Shown here: positions 15,397-23,314 of the stretch, one piece after another
How the letters are laid out: each line of letters opens with the position of its first letter
How positions within the stretch are numbered: the first letter of the stretch is position 1
Source of the DNA: an uncultured Cellvibrionales bacterium
GTDB lineage: Bacteria > Pseudomonadota > Gammaproteobacteria > Pseudomonadales > UBA7434
DNA length: 27,609 bases
Reading direction: 5' to 3'
Assembly (NCBI GenBank): GCA_937897785.1
Contig: CALCNB010000315.1
Coordinates: forward strand, 1 to 27,609
The notes under the pieces: model-generated
Told to the model about the DNA's origin: nothing
The model's input: only the letters and a program-made list of their open reading frames with translations
Database searches by the model: none
Made by a program: the position numbers and the translations under genes

Positions 15397-15954
15397 CTAA
15401 ACGAGACTCAACAATATATTAGGCAAGACAATATTTTGAAGGATATGGATGACTAGAATTGCAATCATAGGCGAGAAGTCTAAGCCCCCAGCAGGAGGAA
15501 TCAAGCGCCTAAATGGTGCCATAATGGGATCGCCAAGCTGGCGAATTAATATCACTATTGGATGGTAAGAATTGGGCGCTATCCAGCTAATCACTATTTG
15601 AACTAATATGATGAAAAACATTAATTGCAAAGCTATATCGAGCACCCCAAAAACGCCATAAATAATATACAGCATGAAATTGGAGGCCAGCGCTCCTTTC
15701 AGCGCCACCAACAAAACGATACCTACCGTTTGAACGACTATGGCAAGCAGCAGAGCAGGGAAATCAATACCCCACAAGCCCGGAATCAATCGGCGTAATG
15801 GCTTAAGTGGAGGATTCGTTACGGTAATAATGAATTGCGAAATCGGATTATAAAAATCGGCCCTTGCTAACTGCATCATAACCCTTAATAAAATCAACAT
15901 GGTAAAAAATTCAAAGGCGATTGAAACTAAGAGTTCCATTATTTGATTAATCAT
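15397..15954 (-). CDS. yggT: YggT family membrane protein
   Basis: The 185-residue protein carries two YggT repeats, each two helices followed by a Pro-rich loop: 'DFYNPISQFIITVTNPPLKPLRRLIPG' in the first and 'IRQLGDPIMAPFRRLIPPAGGLDFSPM' in the second. YggT proteins are inner-membrane proteins of uncertain role, linked by neighbourhood and some phenotypes to osmotic shock, cell shape or division. It lies 50 bases after proC, in the classic yggS-proC-yggT order. An AGG site sits six bases before the ATG at 15954. Confidence 0.92.
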   Translation of the reverse strand: MINQIMELLVSIAFEFFTMLILLRVMMQLARADFYNPISQFIITVTNPPLKPLRRLIPGLWGIDFPALLLAIVVQTVGIVLLVALKGALASNFMLYIIYGVFGVLDIALQLMFFIILVQIVISWIAPNSYHPIVILIRQLGDPIMAPFRRLIPPAGGLDFSPMIAILVIHILQNIVLPNILLSLV

Positions 15955-16004
15955 TACCTGCTCTCTTTAAAGTTAGCTCTTTTAAAAATAAAAAATCAAT
16001 GCTG

Positions 16005-16835
16005 CTAAGCAAGCTCTTTTGCAAGAGCTTGCGAGCGTAAAAACGCGGCAGTTAATGCCAGCTCAACCGTCTCTCTCAACTGGCTGTTTTCAAACGATTG
16101 AATTGCCGCTTCGGTCGTGCCATTAGGTGAGGTCACCTTGCGTCTTAACTCTGCCACATCATCGTCAGACTCAATTGCCATGCGAGCCGCACCTAATGCC
16201 GTTTGCTGCGTTAGGCGTTGCGCTGTTTCAGCGTCTAACCCTAACTGCTCAGCAACCGCTTGCATGGCCTCCATAAATAAAAAGAAATAGGCTGGGCCGC
16301 TACCCGATAAAGCCGTTACCACATCTAAGGTAGGCTCTGTTTCAACCCATGCAACAATCCCAACAGCGGACAGCACGGTTTCTGCTAAACATCGCTGAGC
16401 ATCGGACACTTGATCGGTAGCATAGAGCGCACTCGCGCCTTGTTGAAGCAATGCAGGTGTATTTGGCATACACCGTACGATAGGAACTTCATCGCCCGCC
16501 CACTGCTGCAAACTAGCCGAATTAATTCCCGCCGCAATTGAGACTAATAGCGGTCGACCTTGCTGTAATAAGCCGGTCAAAGGCTGCAATACATTTTTTA
16601 AAACTTGTGGCTTTACTGCCAAAATAACTAAATCAGCATCGGCGATAATATCGGGATTTGAGTGTGTCGTCTTAATCGGCCCAAGTTTTTGGGCGGCTAT
16701 TAAGCAGGCTTCACTAGGGTCACTGCAGGCCAGCTTCTCGGCAGGGTAACCACGATTTAACAGGCCGCCGATTAAACTTCTCGCCATATTACCTGCGCCA
16801 ATAAAAGCAAGCTTTTGGTATTTTTTGTCGCTCAT
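16005..16835 (-). CDS. proC: Pyrroline-5-carboxylate reductase
   Basis: It makes L-proline from 1-pyrroline-5-carboxylate with NAD(P)H, the last step of proline synthesis, in the cytoplasm. The 276 residues hold the Rossmann motif 'FIGAGNMARS' (11-20), 'VILAVKPQ', 'VRCMPNTPA', and the C-terminal signature 'ALSGSGPAYFFLFMEA' followed by 'KVTSPNGTTEAAI'. The start is the ATG at 16835 with GAGG 5 bases upstream; the longer frame would start at a TTG at 16859. It lies between yggS and yggT, about 50 bases from each, in one transcription unit. Confidence 0.96.
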   Translation of the reverse strand: MSDKKYQKLAFIGAGNMARSLIGGLLNRGYPAEKLACSDPSEACLIAAQKLGPIKTTHSNPDIIADADLVILAVKPQVLKNVLQPLTGLLQQGRPLLVSIAAGINSASLQQWAGDEVPIVRCMPNTPALLQQGASALYATDQVSDAQRCLAETVLSAVGIVAWVETEPTLDVVTALSGSGPAYFFLFMEAMQAVAEQLGLDAETAQRLTQQTALGAARMAIESDDDVAELRRKVTSPNGTTEAAIQSFENSQLRETVELALTAAFLRSQALAKELA

Positions 16836-16885
16836 TCTAGCCTCTGTTTGTGGTTTCAAAATTATTTAACCGTGATCTTTCATTT

Positions 16886-17596
16886 TTATGCCGGCTTGTC
16901 TCTAGGACCAAAAATATCGGTGCCAACTCTAACAATGGTTGCCCCTTCGGCAATGGCTGACTCTAAGTCGGCTGACATGCCCATCGATAAGGTGTCGAAT
17001 GATGCCCTATCATTCACTGAGTCTATAGCGTCTTTTACCGAGTCGAACAATGTTCGCATTCGAGAAAAACTATTCCGCTGCTCAGCTTCGCTTTCTGACT
17101 GCGCCGGTATTGCCATTAAGCCTCTCAATTGTAATCGAGGCAAGCGATTAATTTCAGTAACTGCGGCAGCAATATGGTCGACATCAAAACCAGATTTAGT
17201 CTCTTCATTATCAATATTGACTTGCAAGCAGATGTTCAACGGTGGCATGTCCGCCGGTCGTTGATCGCTTAGTCGCCTGGCCAGCTTAATCCGATCAACA
17301 CTGTGCACCCAACTAAACAATCGTGCAATCGTTTGAGTTTTATTGGACTGAATACCGCCAATATAGTGCCAGCTTAAATTAAGCGCGTGCAGTTGTTGAA
17401 TTTTCTGCTCAGCTTCTTGTAGATAATTTTCGCCAAAATCAATTAAACCCGCCGCCACAGCGGCCTGTATCGCCTCCACCGTTTGCTTTTTACTGACCGC
17501 TAACAGTGAAATAGTCGATCTTTTACGGTCATAACTATCCGCCGCGCGATTGATTCGTGCAAGCGTCACAGCAATATTGTGTTCGATCGGTATCAT
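16886..17596 (-). CDS. yggS: YggS-family pyridoxal phosphate homeostasis protein
   Basis: This PLP-binding protein of the YggS/PLPBP family helps to balance vitamin B6 and amino acid pools; it has no proven catalytic activity. The PLP lysine is Lys36 in 'LLAVSKKQ', followed by 'FGENYLQEA', 'WHYIGGIQSNKT', 'VHSVD', 'LQVNIDNEETKSGF' and the phosphate-site 'LSMGMSADLESAIAEGATIVRVG'. The start is set at the ATG at 17596; a longer frame from TTG at 17629 adds 11 unconserved residues. It is divergent from pilT across 130 bases and heads the yggS-proC-yggT unit. Confidence 0.95.
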   Translation of the reverse strand: MIPIEHNIAVTLARINRAADSYDRKRSTISLLAVSKKQTVEAIQAAVAAGLIDFGENYLQEAEQKIQQLHALNLSWHYIGGIQSNKTQTIARLFSWVHSVDRIKLARRLSDQRPADMPPLNICLQVNIDNEETKSGFDVDHIAAAVTEINRLPRLQLRGLMAIPAQSESEAEQRNSFSRMRTLFDSVKDAIDSVNDRASFDTLSMGMSADLESAIAEGATIVRVGTDIFGPRDKPA

Positions 17597-17726
17597 TTTT
17601 GGGTAAATCCAGCGATTGAGCCTAGCCAACGGTTGAAGCTATAGGTATTCCATACAGCTTTTTACTTTATTTTACCGTGAATAGCGTGGCCTCAATAGTC
17701 ATAAAAGGTGAGGATGGGACTAATTT

Positions 17727-18764
17727 ATGTCAATTTTTGAATTACTGAATGATTCACTCGCATTAAATGCGTCAGATTTACACTTATCATCTGGCTTGGT
17801 GCCAATGGTAAGAGTCGACGGCGAGATGCAGGGCTTAGATTATCCCGCGCTGACGCCAGAGATATTATCTGACTTGCTTGAAAGCTTTATGACTGACCAA
17901 CAAAGCGCTGATTTTGCCGAGTATTTAGAAACCGACTTTTCTTATGCCTATAAAGACATTGCCCGCTTTCGAGTCAACGTTTTTCAACAAAATCGCGGCC
18001 CTGGTGCGGTGCTTAGAACTATTCCAACAACTGTATTATCAATGGATCAATTGGCAATGGGCCAAATTTTTCGCGATATCGCTTCACTGCCTCGAGGGCT
18101 AGTGTTAGTGACCGGCCCCACGGGTTCGGGAAAGTCCACCACACTAGCGGCACTGATTAATTTTATTAATCAAAGTCGACAGGAGCATATCTTAACGATT
18201 GAGGACCCGATTGAATTTATCCATCAAAGCCAGCAATGCTTAGTCAACCAACGTGAAGTGCATCGCCACACCTTGAGCTTCAATCAAGCCCTTCGATCGG
18301 CACTCCGCGAAGATCCCGATATAATTTTAGTCGGCGAGTTGCGCGATCTTGAAACCATTCGTCTAGCATTAACCGCTGCAGAAACGGGCCACTTAGTCTT
18401 TGCAACTTTGCATACCAGTTCAGCGGCTAAAACAATCGATCGAATTGTCGATGTATTTCCAGCCAATGAAAAAACCATGGTGCGATCAATGTTGTCCGAA
18501 AGCTTACAGGCGGTTATTTCACAAACACTCATCAAGCGTATCAATGGCGGCAGGGTTGCCGCCCATGAAATTATGCTGGCGACCCCAGCGATCAGAAATT
18601 TGATCCGTGAAGACAAAGTAGCTCAGATGTACTCGGCAATTCAAACTGGTGGCAAGCAAGGCATGCAGACAATGGATCAATGCTTAAAAGCATTAGTTAT
18701 TGATCATCTTATTAGTGTCGATCATGCCCGCGAGAAGGCCAGACAAGCCGATGATTTCAATTAG
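17727..18764 (+). CDS. pilT: Type IV pilus retraction ATPase PilT
   Basis: This hexameric ATPase at the pilus base disassembles the pilus and drives twitching motility. The 345 residues match PilT length and motifs: 'NASDLHLSSG' (14-23), Walker A 'GPTGSGKST' (130-138), Asp box 'IEDPIEF', Walker B 'IILVGELRD' (199-207), His box 'HLVFATLHT' (222-230) and the PilT-specific 'AIRNLIRE' (288-295). The C-terminus 'MQTMDQCLKAL' also fits PilT rather than PilU or PilB. The only in-frame upstream codons end in a stop (17721-17723), so the ATG at 17727 is fixed. The ribosome site AAGG at 17706-17709 is better placed for an out-of-frame ATG at 17714. The usual partner pilU does not follow; yqgF comes next, convergent. 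Confidence 0.95.
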   Translation: MSIFELLNDSLALNASDLHLSSGLVPMVRVDGEMQGLDYPALTPEILSDLLESFMTDQQSADFAEYLETDFSYAYKDIARFRVNVFQQNRGPGAVLRTIPTTVLSMDQLAMGQIFRDIASLPRGLVLVTGPTGSGKSTTLAALINFINQSRQEHILTIEDPIEFIHQSQQCLVNQREVHRHTLSFNQALRSALREDPDIILVGELRDLETIRLALTAAETGHLVFATLHTSSAAKTIDRIVDVFPANEKTMVRSMLSESLQAVISQTLIKRINGGRVAAHEIMLATPAIRNLIREDKVAQMYSAIQTGGKQGMQTMDQCLKALVIDHLISVDHAREKARQADDFN

Positions 18765-18789
18765 CTAAGTACCGTTTTAAGACCTTATA

Positions 18790-19233
18790 CTATTCGCGAT
18801 TAAACCAACTTTCTAAGATTAGCTGAGCGGCCTCTGCGTCAACCGTTAGTGCCTGCCTTCTATCACCCTGTCGCTCATGCCTAATTGATTTTGCCTCAAA
18901 GCTTGATAATCGCTCATCGCACAACTCGACCTTTAAGCCATACCGACCATGTAATCGCTTAGCAAATTTTCTTGCTCGCGTTGACATCTCGCTTTCTGAG
19001 CCGTCCATATTCAGGGGCAGGCCGACCAACAAAAAATCAGGCCGCCACTGCTCCAGTAATTGTCCAATTTCATCCCAGCTGGGGCTACCCTGTTTCGCCT
19101 TAATCACTGCAATGGGCTCAGCGGTGCGCAGCAAGCTTTGACCGACGGCGACGCCAATATGTTTTAAACCGAAATCAAATGCACACACTCTATGATTGCT
19201 ACCCGCTGAACTTAACTCGTCAACATCGGGCAT
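18790..19233 (-). CDS. yqgF: YqgF/RuvX family nuclease (16S rRNA maturation, Holliday-junction resolvase fold)
   Basis: The 147-residue RNase H-fold protein is assigned to 5' processing of pre-16S rRNA in E. coli; older annotation says putative Holliday junction resolvase (RuvX). The first catalytic Asp is in 'FDFGLKHIGVAVG' (about 19-31); 'LLVGLPLNMDGSES', 'LCDERLSSFEA' and 'VDAEAAQLILESW' supply the rest. About 15 residues before the first strand look like an unconserved tail. Its ATG overlaps the yqgE stop by one base (TAATG), so the two are translationally coupled, as in many gammaproteobacteria. It ends 25 bases from pilT, tail to tail. Confidence 0.93.
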   Translation of the reverse strand: MPDVDELSSAGSNHRVCAFDFGLKHIGVAVGQSLLRTAEPIAVIKAKQGSPSWDEIGQLLEQWRPDFLLVGLPLNMDGSESEMSTRARKFAKRLHGRYGLKVELCDERLSSFEAKSIRHERQGDRRQALTVDAEAAQLILESWFNRE

Positions 19234-19802
19234 TAAGCATGACCCACAGTTGTGGCGAGTGCAGAAAAATCAACGCCAATTAAATTAGCGGCTGCGTTTG
19301 CGCGTAAGTGAAAGGGGGTTGAAAAAATAATGTCTGTATTAGCAGGTGATATCAACCAAGTATTTTCTTGTAACTCCTGCTCTAATTGTCCTGGTGCCCA
19401 ACCAGCGTAGCCTAAAACAAACATAAATTGACGAGGCCCCGAGCCAGAATCTAAAGCGGCCAATATGTCTTTTGAGGAGGTCAGCGCAATATGCTCGCTT
19501 ACTTGTAACGTCGACCGCCAACGCTGATCGTCAGCTAAATTTTGATGTAAAATAAAACCTCGCTCTAAATCAATAGGACCACCAACCATTACCGGCTGTG
19601 TTGCTAACAATGACTCATCGCTGTAAGTGTCTGTCAACAGTTCATCTATTTTCAAGTCGGAAGGCCGATTAATGATGACGCCCATAGCGCCACCTTCATC
19701 GTGTTGACAAATATAAGTCACGCTGGCTTTAAACATGCCTTGGTCCAAAGCCGGTGTGGCAATTAACAGCTGGTTATTTAAAAAGTTATCTTTATTTTGC
19801 AT
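19233..19802 (-). CDS. yqgE: YqgE/AlgH family protein
   Basis: The family (UPF0301; AlgH in Pseudomonas) has a conserved fold but no settled function. The 189-residue product shows 'LNNQLLIATPAL', 'VTYICQHDEGGAMGVIINRP', 'VMVGGPIDLERGFILH', 'FVLGYAGWAPGQLEQEL' and a C-terminal 'WLISPA...DIIF' stretch, all family marks. Start at the ATG at 19802 is chosen because the family begins near 'NNQLLIA'; the longer frame would use TTG or GTG about six codons upstream. It is followed directly by yqgF and preceded by the DUF938 gene with a hairpin between. Confidence 0.92.
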   Translation of the reverse strand: MQNKDNFLNNQLLIATPALDQGMFKASVTYICQHDEGGAMGVIINRPSDLKIDELLTDTYSDESLLATQPVMVGGPIDLERGFILHQNLADDQRWRSTLQVSEHIALTSSKDILAALDSGSGPRQFMFVLGYAGWAPGQLEQELQENTWLISPANTDIIFSTPFHLRANAAANLIGVDFSALATTVGHA

Positions 19803-19849
19803 TTCACTGCCATCCACCAAGACTCGCCGATTATAAAATTCAGCATTAA

Positions 19850-19867
19850 AAACTCTGCAGAGAGTTT
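19850..19867 (-). terminator. Possible weak terminator or hairpin after the DUF938 gene
   Basis: A 7-bp inverted repeat with a 4-base loop (arms AAACTCT) begins 8 bases past the DUF938 stop on the minus strand and ends in five T. The stem has little G+C, so termination would be inefficient; it also contains a 10-base perfect palindrome CTCTGCAGAG (19853-19862 or the like) that could be an operator for yqgE-yqgF. Confidence 0.4.
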
Positions 19868-19874
19868 AATCATA

Positions 19875-20483
19875 TCAGTTTTTTTTAAAAACCAACAAGC
19901 GATTATTTGCTGGCATTGCAATGTCTTCTACTAAATTAAATTGCGAATTCTGATTTGCGAGGGAATTTAACATTTCGATATCGCGAATACCCGACTGGCT
20001 ATCTCGATTTTTTAGCCAAAGATCGAATGCAACATTGCTATCGCTGGTGAACTGTCCGTCATAATTAAACGGCCCATAAATAAAAAAATATCCGCTGCTT
20101 GGCAAATATTTTGCCGCACCTTTAAATAAGCGCTGTAATTGGCCGATTGAAACAATATGTGTGGTATTTGCGGTGAACATATGGTGAATCGTTTTGACCG
20201 ACCAGCTATTGGCATCAATATTTAAACTTATCGGCGGCAGTAAGTTAGCCAGTTTTGCTTCTTTTTGCCAAGCGTCAATGCTAGCCAGCTGCCCATGTAC
20301 ATCACTCGGCTGCCATTCTACATAAGGCAAATGCTCAGCAAAAAAAACCGCGTGCTGGCCGGTGCCACTGCCTATCTCTAATAGGCGGCATGGCTTATTG
20401 TTACTTTGTTCTTCTAGAAATGGCTTAAGCGCATTTAAAATCGCTTGTTTATTTTTATCACAGGCCGGCGAATAGCGCTTCAC
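19875..20483 (-). CDS. DUF938 family SAM-dependent methyltransferase-like protein
   Basis: The 202-residue protein has a class I methyltransferase fold. 'SPACDKNKQAILNAL' opens it, motif I is 'LLEIGSGTGQHAVFFAEHLP' (34-53), then 'WQPSDVHG', 'MFTANTTHIVSI', 'FIYGPFNYDGQFTSDSN', 'RDIEMLNSLA' and the C-terminal 'MPANNRLLVFKK'. These are the DUF938 signatures; the methyl acceptor is unknown. The start is a GTG at 20483, right at the conserved beginning, 20 bases after the yaaA stop with no strong ribosome site, which suggests coupling to yaaA. Confidence 0.88.
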   Translation of the reverse strand: MKRYSPACDKNKQAILNALKPFLEEQSNNKPCRLLEIGSGTGQHAVFFAEHLPYVEWQPSDVHGQLASIDAWQKEAKLANLLPPISLNIDANSWSVKTIHHMFTANTTHIVSIGQLQRLFKGAAKYLPSSGYFFIYGPFNYDGQFTSDSNVAFDLWLKNRDSQSGIRDIEMLNSLANQNSQFNLVEDIAMPANNRLLVFKKN

Positions 20484-20503
20484 AATACCGTCCGTGACAA
20501 CCG

Positions 20504-21283
20504 CTAGGCTGCATCTGCATCACGTAAAAACAACCATTCATTTTCCGTCGATCCTTGCGGCTCAAAGTAATAGCCATCGACATTGAATTTTTTAATTTGT
20601 GACGGCTCTTGCAACTTGTTTTTTATAATATAGGCGCTCATTAGTCCGCGAGCTTTTTTCGCATAAAAGCTTATTATTTTATATTTTCCATTTTTATAAT
20701 CTTTGAAAACAGGTGTAATAATATTTGCTTTTAATCCTGATTTATCAATCGCGTTAAAATATTCGTTCGAGGCTAGATTGATAACCGTACTGGAATCGAG
20801 GCTGGTTAATTGTTTGTTCAACGCTTGGGTAGGCTTTTTATCCCAGAACTCATATAAATTTTTACCTTTATCATTGGTCAACTTCGTGCCCATTTCAAGG
20901 CGATAAGGCTGAATTAAATCCAGCGGCCTGAGCACACCATAAAGCCCGCTTAAGATTCTTAAATGCTGTTGAGCAAACTCAAAATCATCTTCCGTAAAGG
21001 TTTCAGCATTTAAGCCAGTATAAACATCTCCCTTAAATGCTAATAGCGCCTGTTTGGCATTTTTTTTAGTGAAAGGCATTTGCCAATTCATAAATCGCTG
21101 GGTATTTAACTCAGCTATTTTTTGACTGACTCCCATTAGGTTAACCAAATCGTCTGGCGCGAATTCACGCATACGGTCAATCAGCATGGCAGAATCTTTT
21201 AGCATCGTCGGCTTGCTTGCTATAGCAGTGTTGGCCGGTGTGTCAAAATCCAGTGTTTTAGCGGGTGAAATAACTAACAACAT
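20504..21283 (-). CDS. yaaA: Peroxide stress protein YaaA (DUF328)
   Basis: YaaA lowers free iron during hydrogen peroxide stress in E. coli and binds DNA; in E. coli it is under OxyR. The 259-residue product starts with the hallmark 'MLLVISPAKTLDF' and has 'ALLAFKGDVYTGL', 'ILSGLYGVLRPLDLIQPYRLEMGT', 'NLASNEYF', 'FKDYKNGKYKIISFYAKKARG' and 'FNVDGYYF', all characteristic. AAAGG precedes the ATG. It is the first gene of the minus-strand run to yqgF and is divergent from the M48 protease gene across 186 bases, in which I see only a repeated TTGGCAA (21371 and 21394). Confidence 0.95.
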   Translation of the reverse strand: MLLVISPAKTLDFDTPANTAIASKPTMLKDSAMLIDRMREFAPDDLVNLMGVSQKIAELNTQRFMNWQMPFTKKNAKQALLAFKGDVYTGLNAETFTEDDFEFAQQHLRILSGLYGVLRPLDLIQPYRLEMGTKLTNDKGKNLYEFWDKKPTQALNKQLTSLDSSTVINLASNEYFNAIDKSGLKANIITPVFKDYKNGKYKIISFYAKKARGLMSAYIIKNKLQEPSQIKKFNVDGYYFEPQGSTENEWLFLRDADAA

Positions 21284-21469
21284 AAAGAGAGCCTTTGATC
21301 ATCGAATAAGGTGTAAATAAAACCACTTTAGCTTATGCTATGGTTCATAAATTACCATTAGCGCAGACATTTGGCAAAGACCATAACCAACTATTGGCAA
21401 TCTTCCTCTGTTAAAACGAAAGATCGCTATTAGTTTGATTATTTTAGCGAACTGGGAGCTGAACTCACG

Positions 21470-22762
21470 ATGATAAAACCGTTTAAGTTTAAGCTATTGC
21501 TAAGCTTTTTCATTGCCGTTTTGTTGTTAAGTGCTGGCTGTTCTGTCAATCCTGTCACCGGCGAACAAGAATTAAGCTGGATCGATGAGCAATGGGAGCG
21601 AAAAACCGGTCAACAGTATTATGGCTTGCAGCAACAGGCAGGTGGCGGCCCCTATCTTATTGATCCCGATTTGACCTTGTATGTTAAATCAGTCGGCCAA
21701 AGAATTATCCCCCATAGCCGTCGCTCAAGCTTGCCTTATGAGTTTGTCGTTCTCAATGATTCTAGCCCCAATGCCTGGGCATTACCTGGCGGTAAGATTG
21801 CCATCAATAGAGGTTTATTATTGGCACTTAATAACGAAGCAGAGTTAGCTGCGGTTCTAGCCCATGAGATTGTCCACGCTGATGCGCGACACAGCGCTCA
21901 AAGCCAAGAGCTAGGGTCAATCATATCGCTTGGCCAAGTGCTCGCGTCTGAAATACTATCGAATGCAGGCTATAACCATCAAACCATCCAGCAAGGTATC
22001 GCCTATGGCGGACTTTACGGCCAAACCCGTTATAGCCGCAGCAGAGAACTAGAAGCGGACCTTTATGGTATGAAATATATGTCTGCCGCGGGCTATGACC
22101 CTCGTGCAGCCATCAGCCTGCAAAAAACCTTTGTCGAGCTATCTAAAGACGCAAAAGCAGACAGTTTTAGTCAGTTATTCGCTTCTCATCCACCCTCTCA
22201 AGAGCGTGTTAATGCGAATCAACAAACCAGCTTAACACTCCCGCATAATGGCGAGCGTGGTGAAGAGCGCTATCGTCAAGAGCTGACGCTACTTCGTAAA
22301 AGACAGCCGGCGTATGCGCTATCCGACCAAGCTAAGTCCGCTATCAACGATAAAAAATATCGCCAAGCTATTAAACTGGCTGATCAAGCTATTACTATTG
22401 AGCCTCTGGAAAGTGAGTTTTATGAAGTCAAAGGCGCCGCCCAAATAAAACTCGATCAAACATCGGCAGCATTGATCTCATTAAATAAAGCCGTAGCATT
22501 AAATCAGCATTACTACTCACCTATGCTTCGTCGCGGTATACTGCAATTCGATTTAAATGCCTATGACTTGGCAGAACAAGACCTGTTAGCCAGCGTTAAA
22601 TTAGCGCCTAGTCAAATCGCTTTTTTGACGCTCGCAGAGATTGCTCAGCAAAAACAAAACTGCCCTGCAGAAAAGCGTTATTTACGCCAAGCATTGAGTA
22701 CTAGCAACAAAAACCGAGCCGCTATTAATCAACGATTGACCGCTTTAAATAGCCGCTGTTAA
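21470..22762 (+). CDS. M48 family zinc metalloprotease lipoprotein with TPR (BepA-like)
   Basis: The 430-residue protein has a lipoprotein-type signal peptide ending 'LLLSAGC', with Cys24 to be lipidated; Ser rather than Leu at -3 is a tolerated deviation. The protease domain holds HEIVH (132-136) and the third zinc ligand Glu193 in 'SRELEAD', plus 'SSPNAWALPGGKIAINRG' and 'FASHPPSQERV'. From about residue 285 on there are TPR-like helices. The arrangement resembles BepA/YfgC, which assists or removes misfolded outer-membrane proteins, although BepA itself is not a lipoprotein. It should act in the periplasm. GGGAG lies upstream of the ATG. dctQ follows only 24 bases after the stop, so the protease may share its transcript. 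Confidence 0.9.
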   Translation: MIKPFKFKLLLSFFIAVLLLSAGCSVNPVTGEQELSWIDEQWERKTGQQYYGLQQQAGGGPYLIDPDLTLYVKSVGQRIIPHSRRSSLPYEFVVLNDSSPNAWALPGGKIAINRGLLLALNNEAELAAVLAHEIVHADARHSAQSQELGSIISLGQVLASEILSNAGYNHQTIQQGIAYGGLYGQTRYSRSRELEADLYGMKYMSAAGYDPRAAISLQKTFVELSKDAKADSFSQLFASHPPSQERVNANQQTSLTLPHNGERGEERYRQELTLLRKRQPAYALSDQAKSAINDKKYRQAIKLADQAITIEPLESEFYEVKGAAQIKLDQTSAALISLNKAVALNQHYYSPMLRRGILQFDLNAYDLAEQDLLASVKLAPSQIAFLTLAEIAQQKQNCPAEKRYLRQALSTSNKNRAAINQRLTALNSRC

Positions 22763-22786
22763 TTCATAATAAAAAGTGACTGACGA

Positions 22787-23314
22787 TTGAATAGTTTACG
22801 ACAAACTTTAAATACCCTTGATGCATTTACCCAACGTGTAGGCCATATGGTGGCTTGGCTGTTGATTTTGCTGGTATTGATGCAAGGCTTAGTGGTGCTG
22901 TTACGTTACGGTTTCAGCTGGGGCTCTATTGCCTTGCAAGAGTCGGTTACCTACCTGCATGCTATCTGCTTTATGCTCGGTGCTGCCTTTACTTTACAAG
23001 TCGATCGTCATGTCCGCGTCGATGTGCTATATCGCAGCATGAGCCTTAAACAGCAAGCATTAGTTAATGCGGTTGGCAGTGTTTTATTTTTAATGCCCGT
23101 TTGTCTGTTTATGTTATGGACCAGTTATGACTATGTGGTTCAGGCCTGGGCCATAAAAGAGCGCTCCGCCGACAGCGGTGGCTTAGCGGCTGTCTACTTA
23201 CTTAAAACCTTGATTCCTCTGTTGGCCGTGAGCTTATTTGCCCAAGCGCTGGCCGAGCTCGGGCGATCAATACTGACCTTAACTGGCCGCGATATTGGCG
23301 CCTATCATGATTGA
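22787..23314 (+). CDS. dctQ: TRAP transporter small permease (DctQ)
   Basis: The 175-residue inner-membrane protein has four hydrophobic helices (about residues 18-40, 52-70, 88-110, 128-152) and the DctQ-type 'WGSIALQESVTYLHAICFMLGAAFTLQVDRHVRVDV' region, here read in parts. It forms the membrane part of a tripartite ATP-independent transporter with dctM. The start is a TTG at 22787 with a poor ribosome site; the next Met is at residue 21, inside the first helix, so TTG is preferred. The stop overlaps the dctM start in ATGATTGA (23307-23314). Confidence 0.9.
   Translation: MNSLRQTLNTLDAFTQRVGHMVAWLLILLVLMQGLVVLLRYGFSWGSIALQESVTYLHAICFMLGAAFTLQVDRHVRVDVLYRSMSLKQQALVNAVGSVLFLMPVCLFMLWTSYDYVVQAWAIKERSADSGGLAAVYLLKTLIPLLAVSLFAQALAELGRSILTLTGRDIGAYHD

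Noticed and set aside
16815..17264. 149-codon plus-strand frame opposite yggS and the proC start
   Set aside because: Antisense to two well conserved genes and without a recognisable domain.
18284..18616. 110-codon minus-strand frame opposite pilT
   Set aside because: Mirror of the conserved PilT Walker B to AIRNLIRE region; a shadow.
21371..21400. Repeated TTGGCAA, 23 bases apart, between yaaA and the M48 protease gene
   Set aside because: A seven-base direct repeat alone is too weak to call a regulator site; no promoter hexamers are aligned with it.
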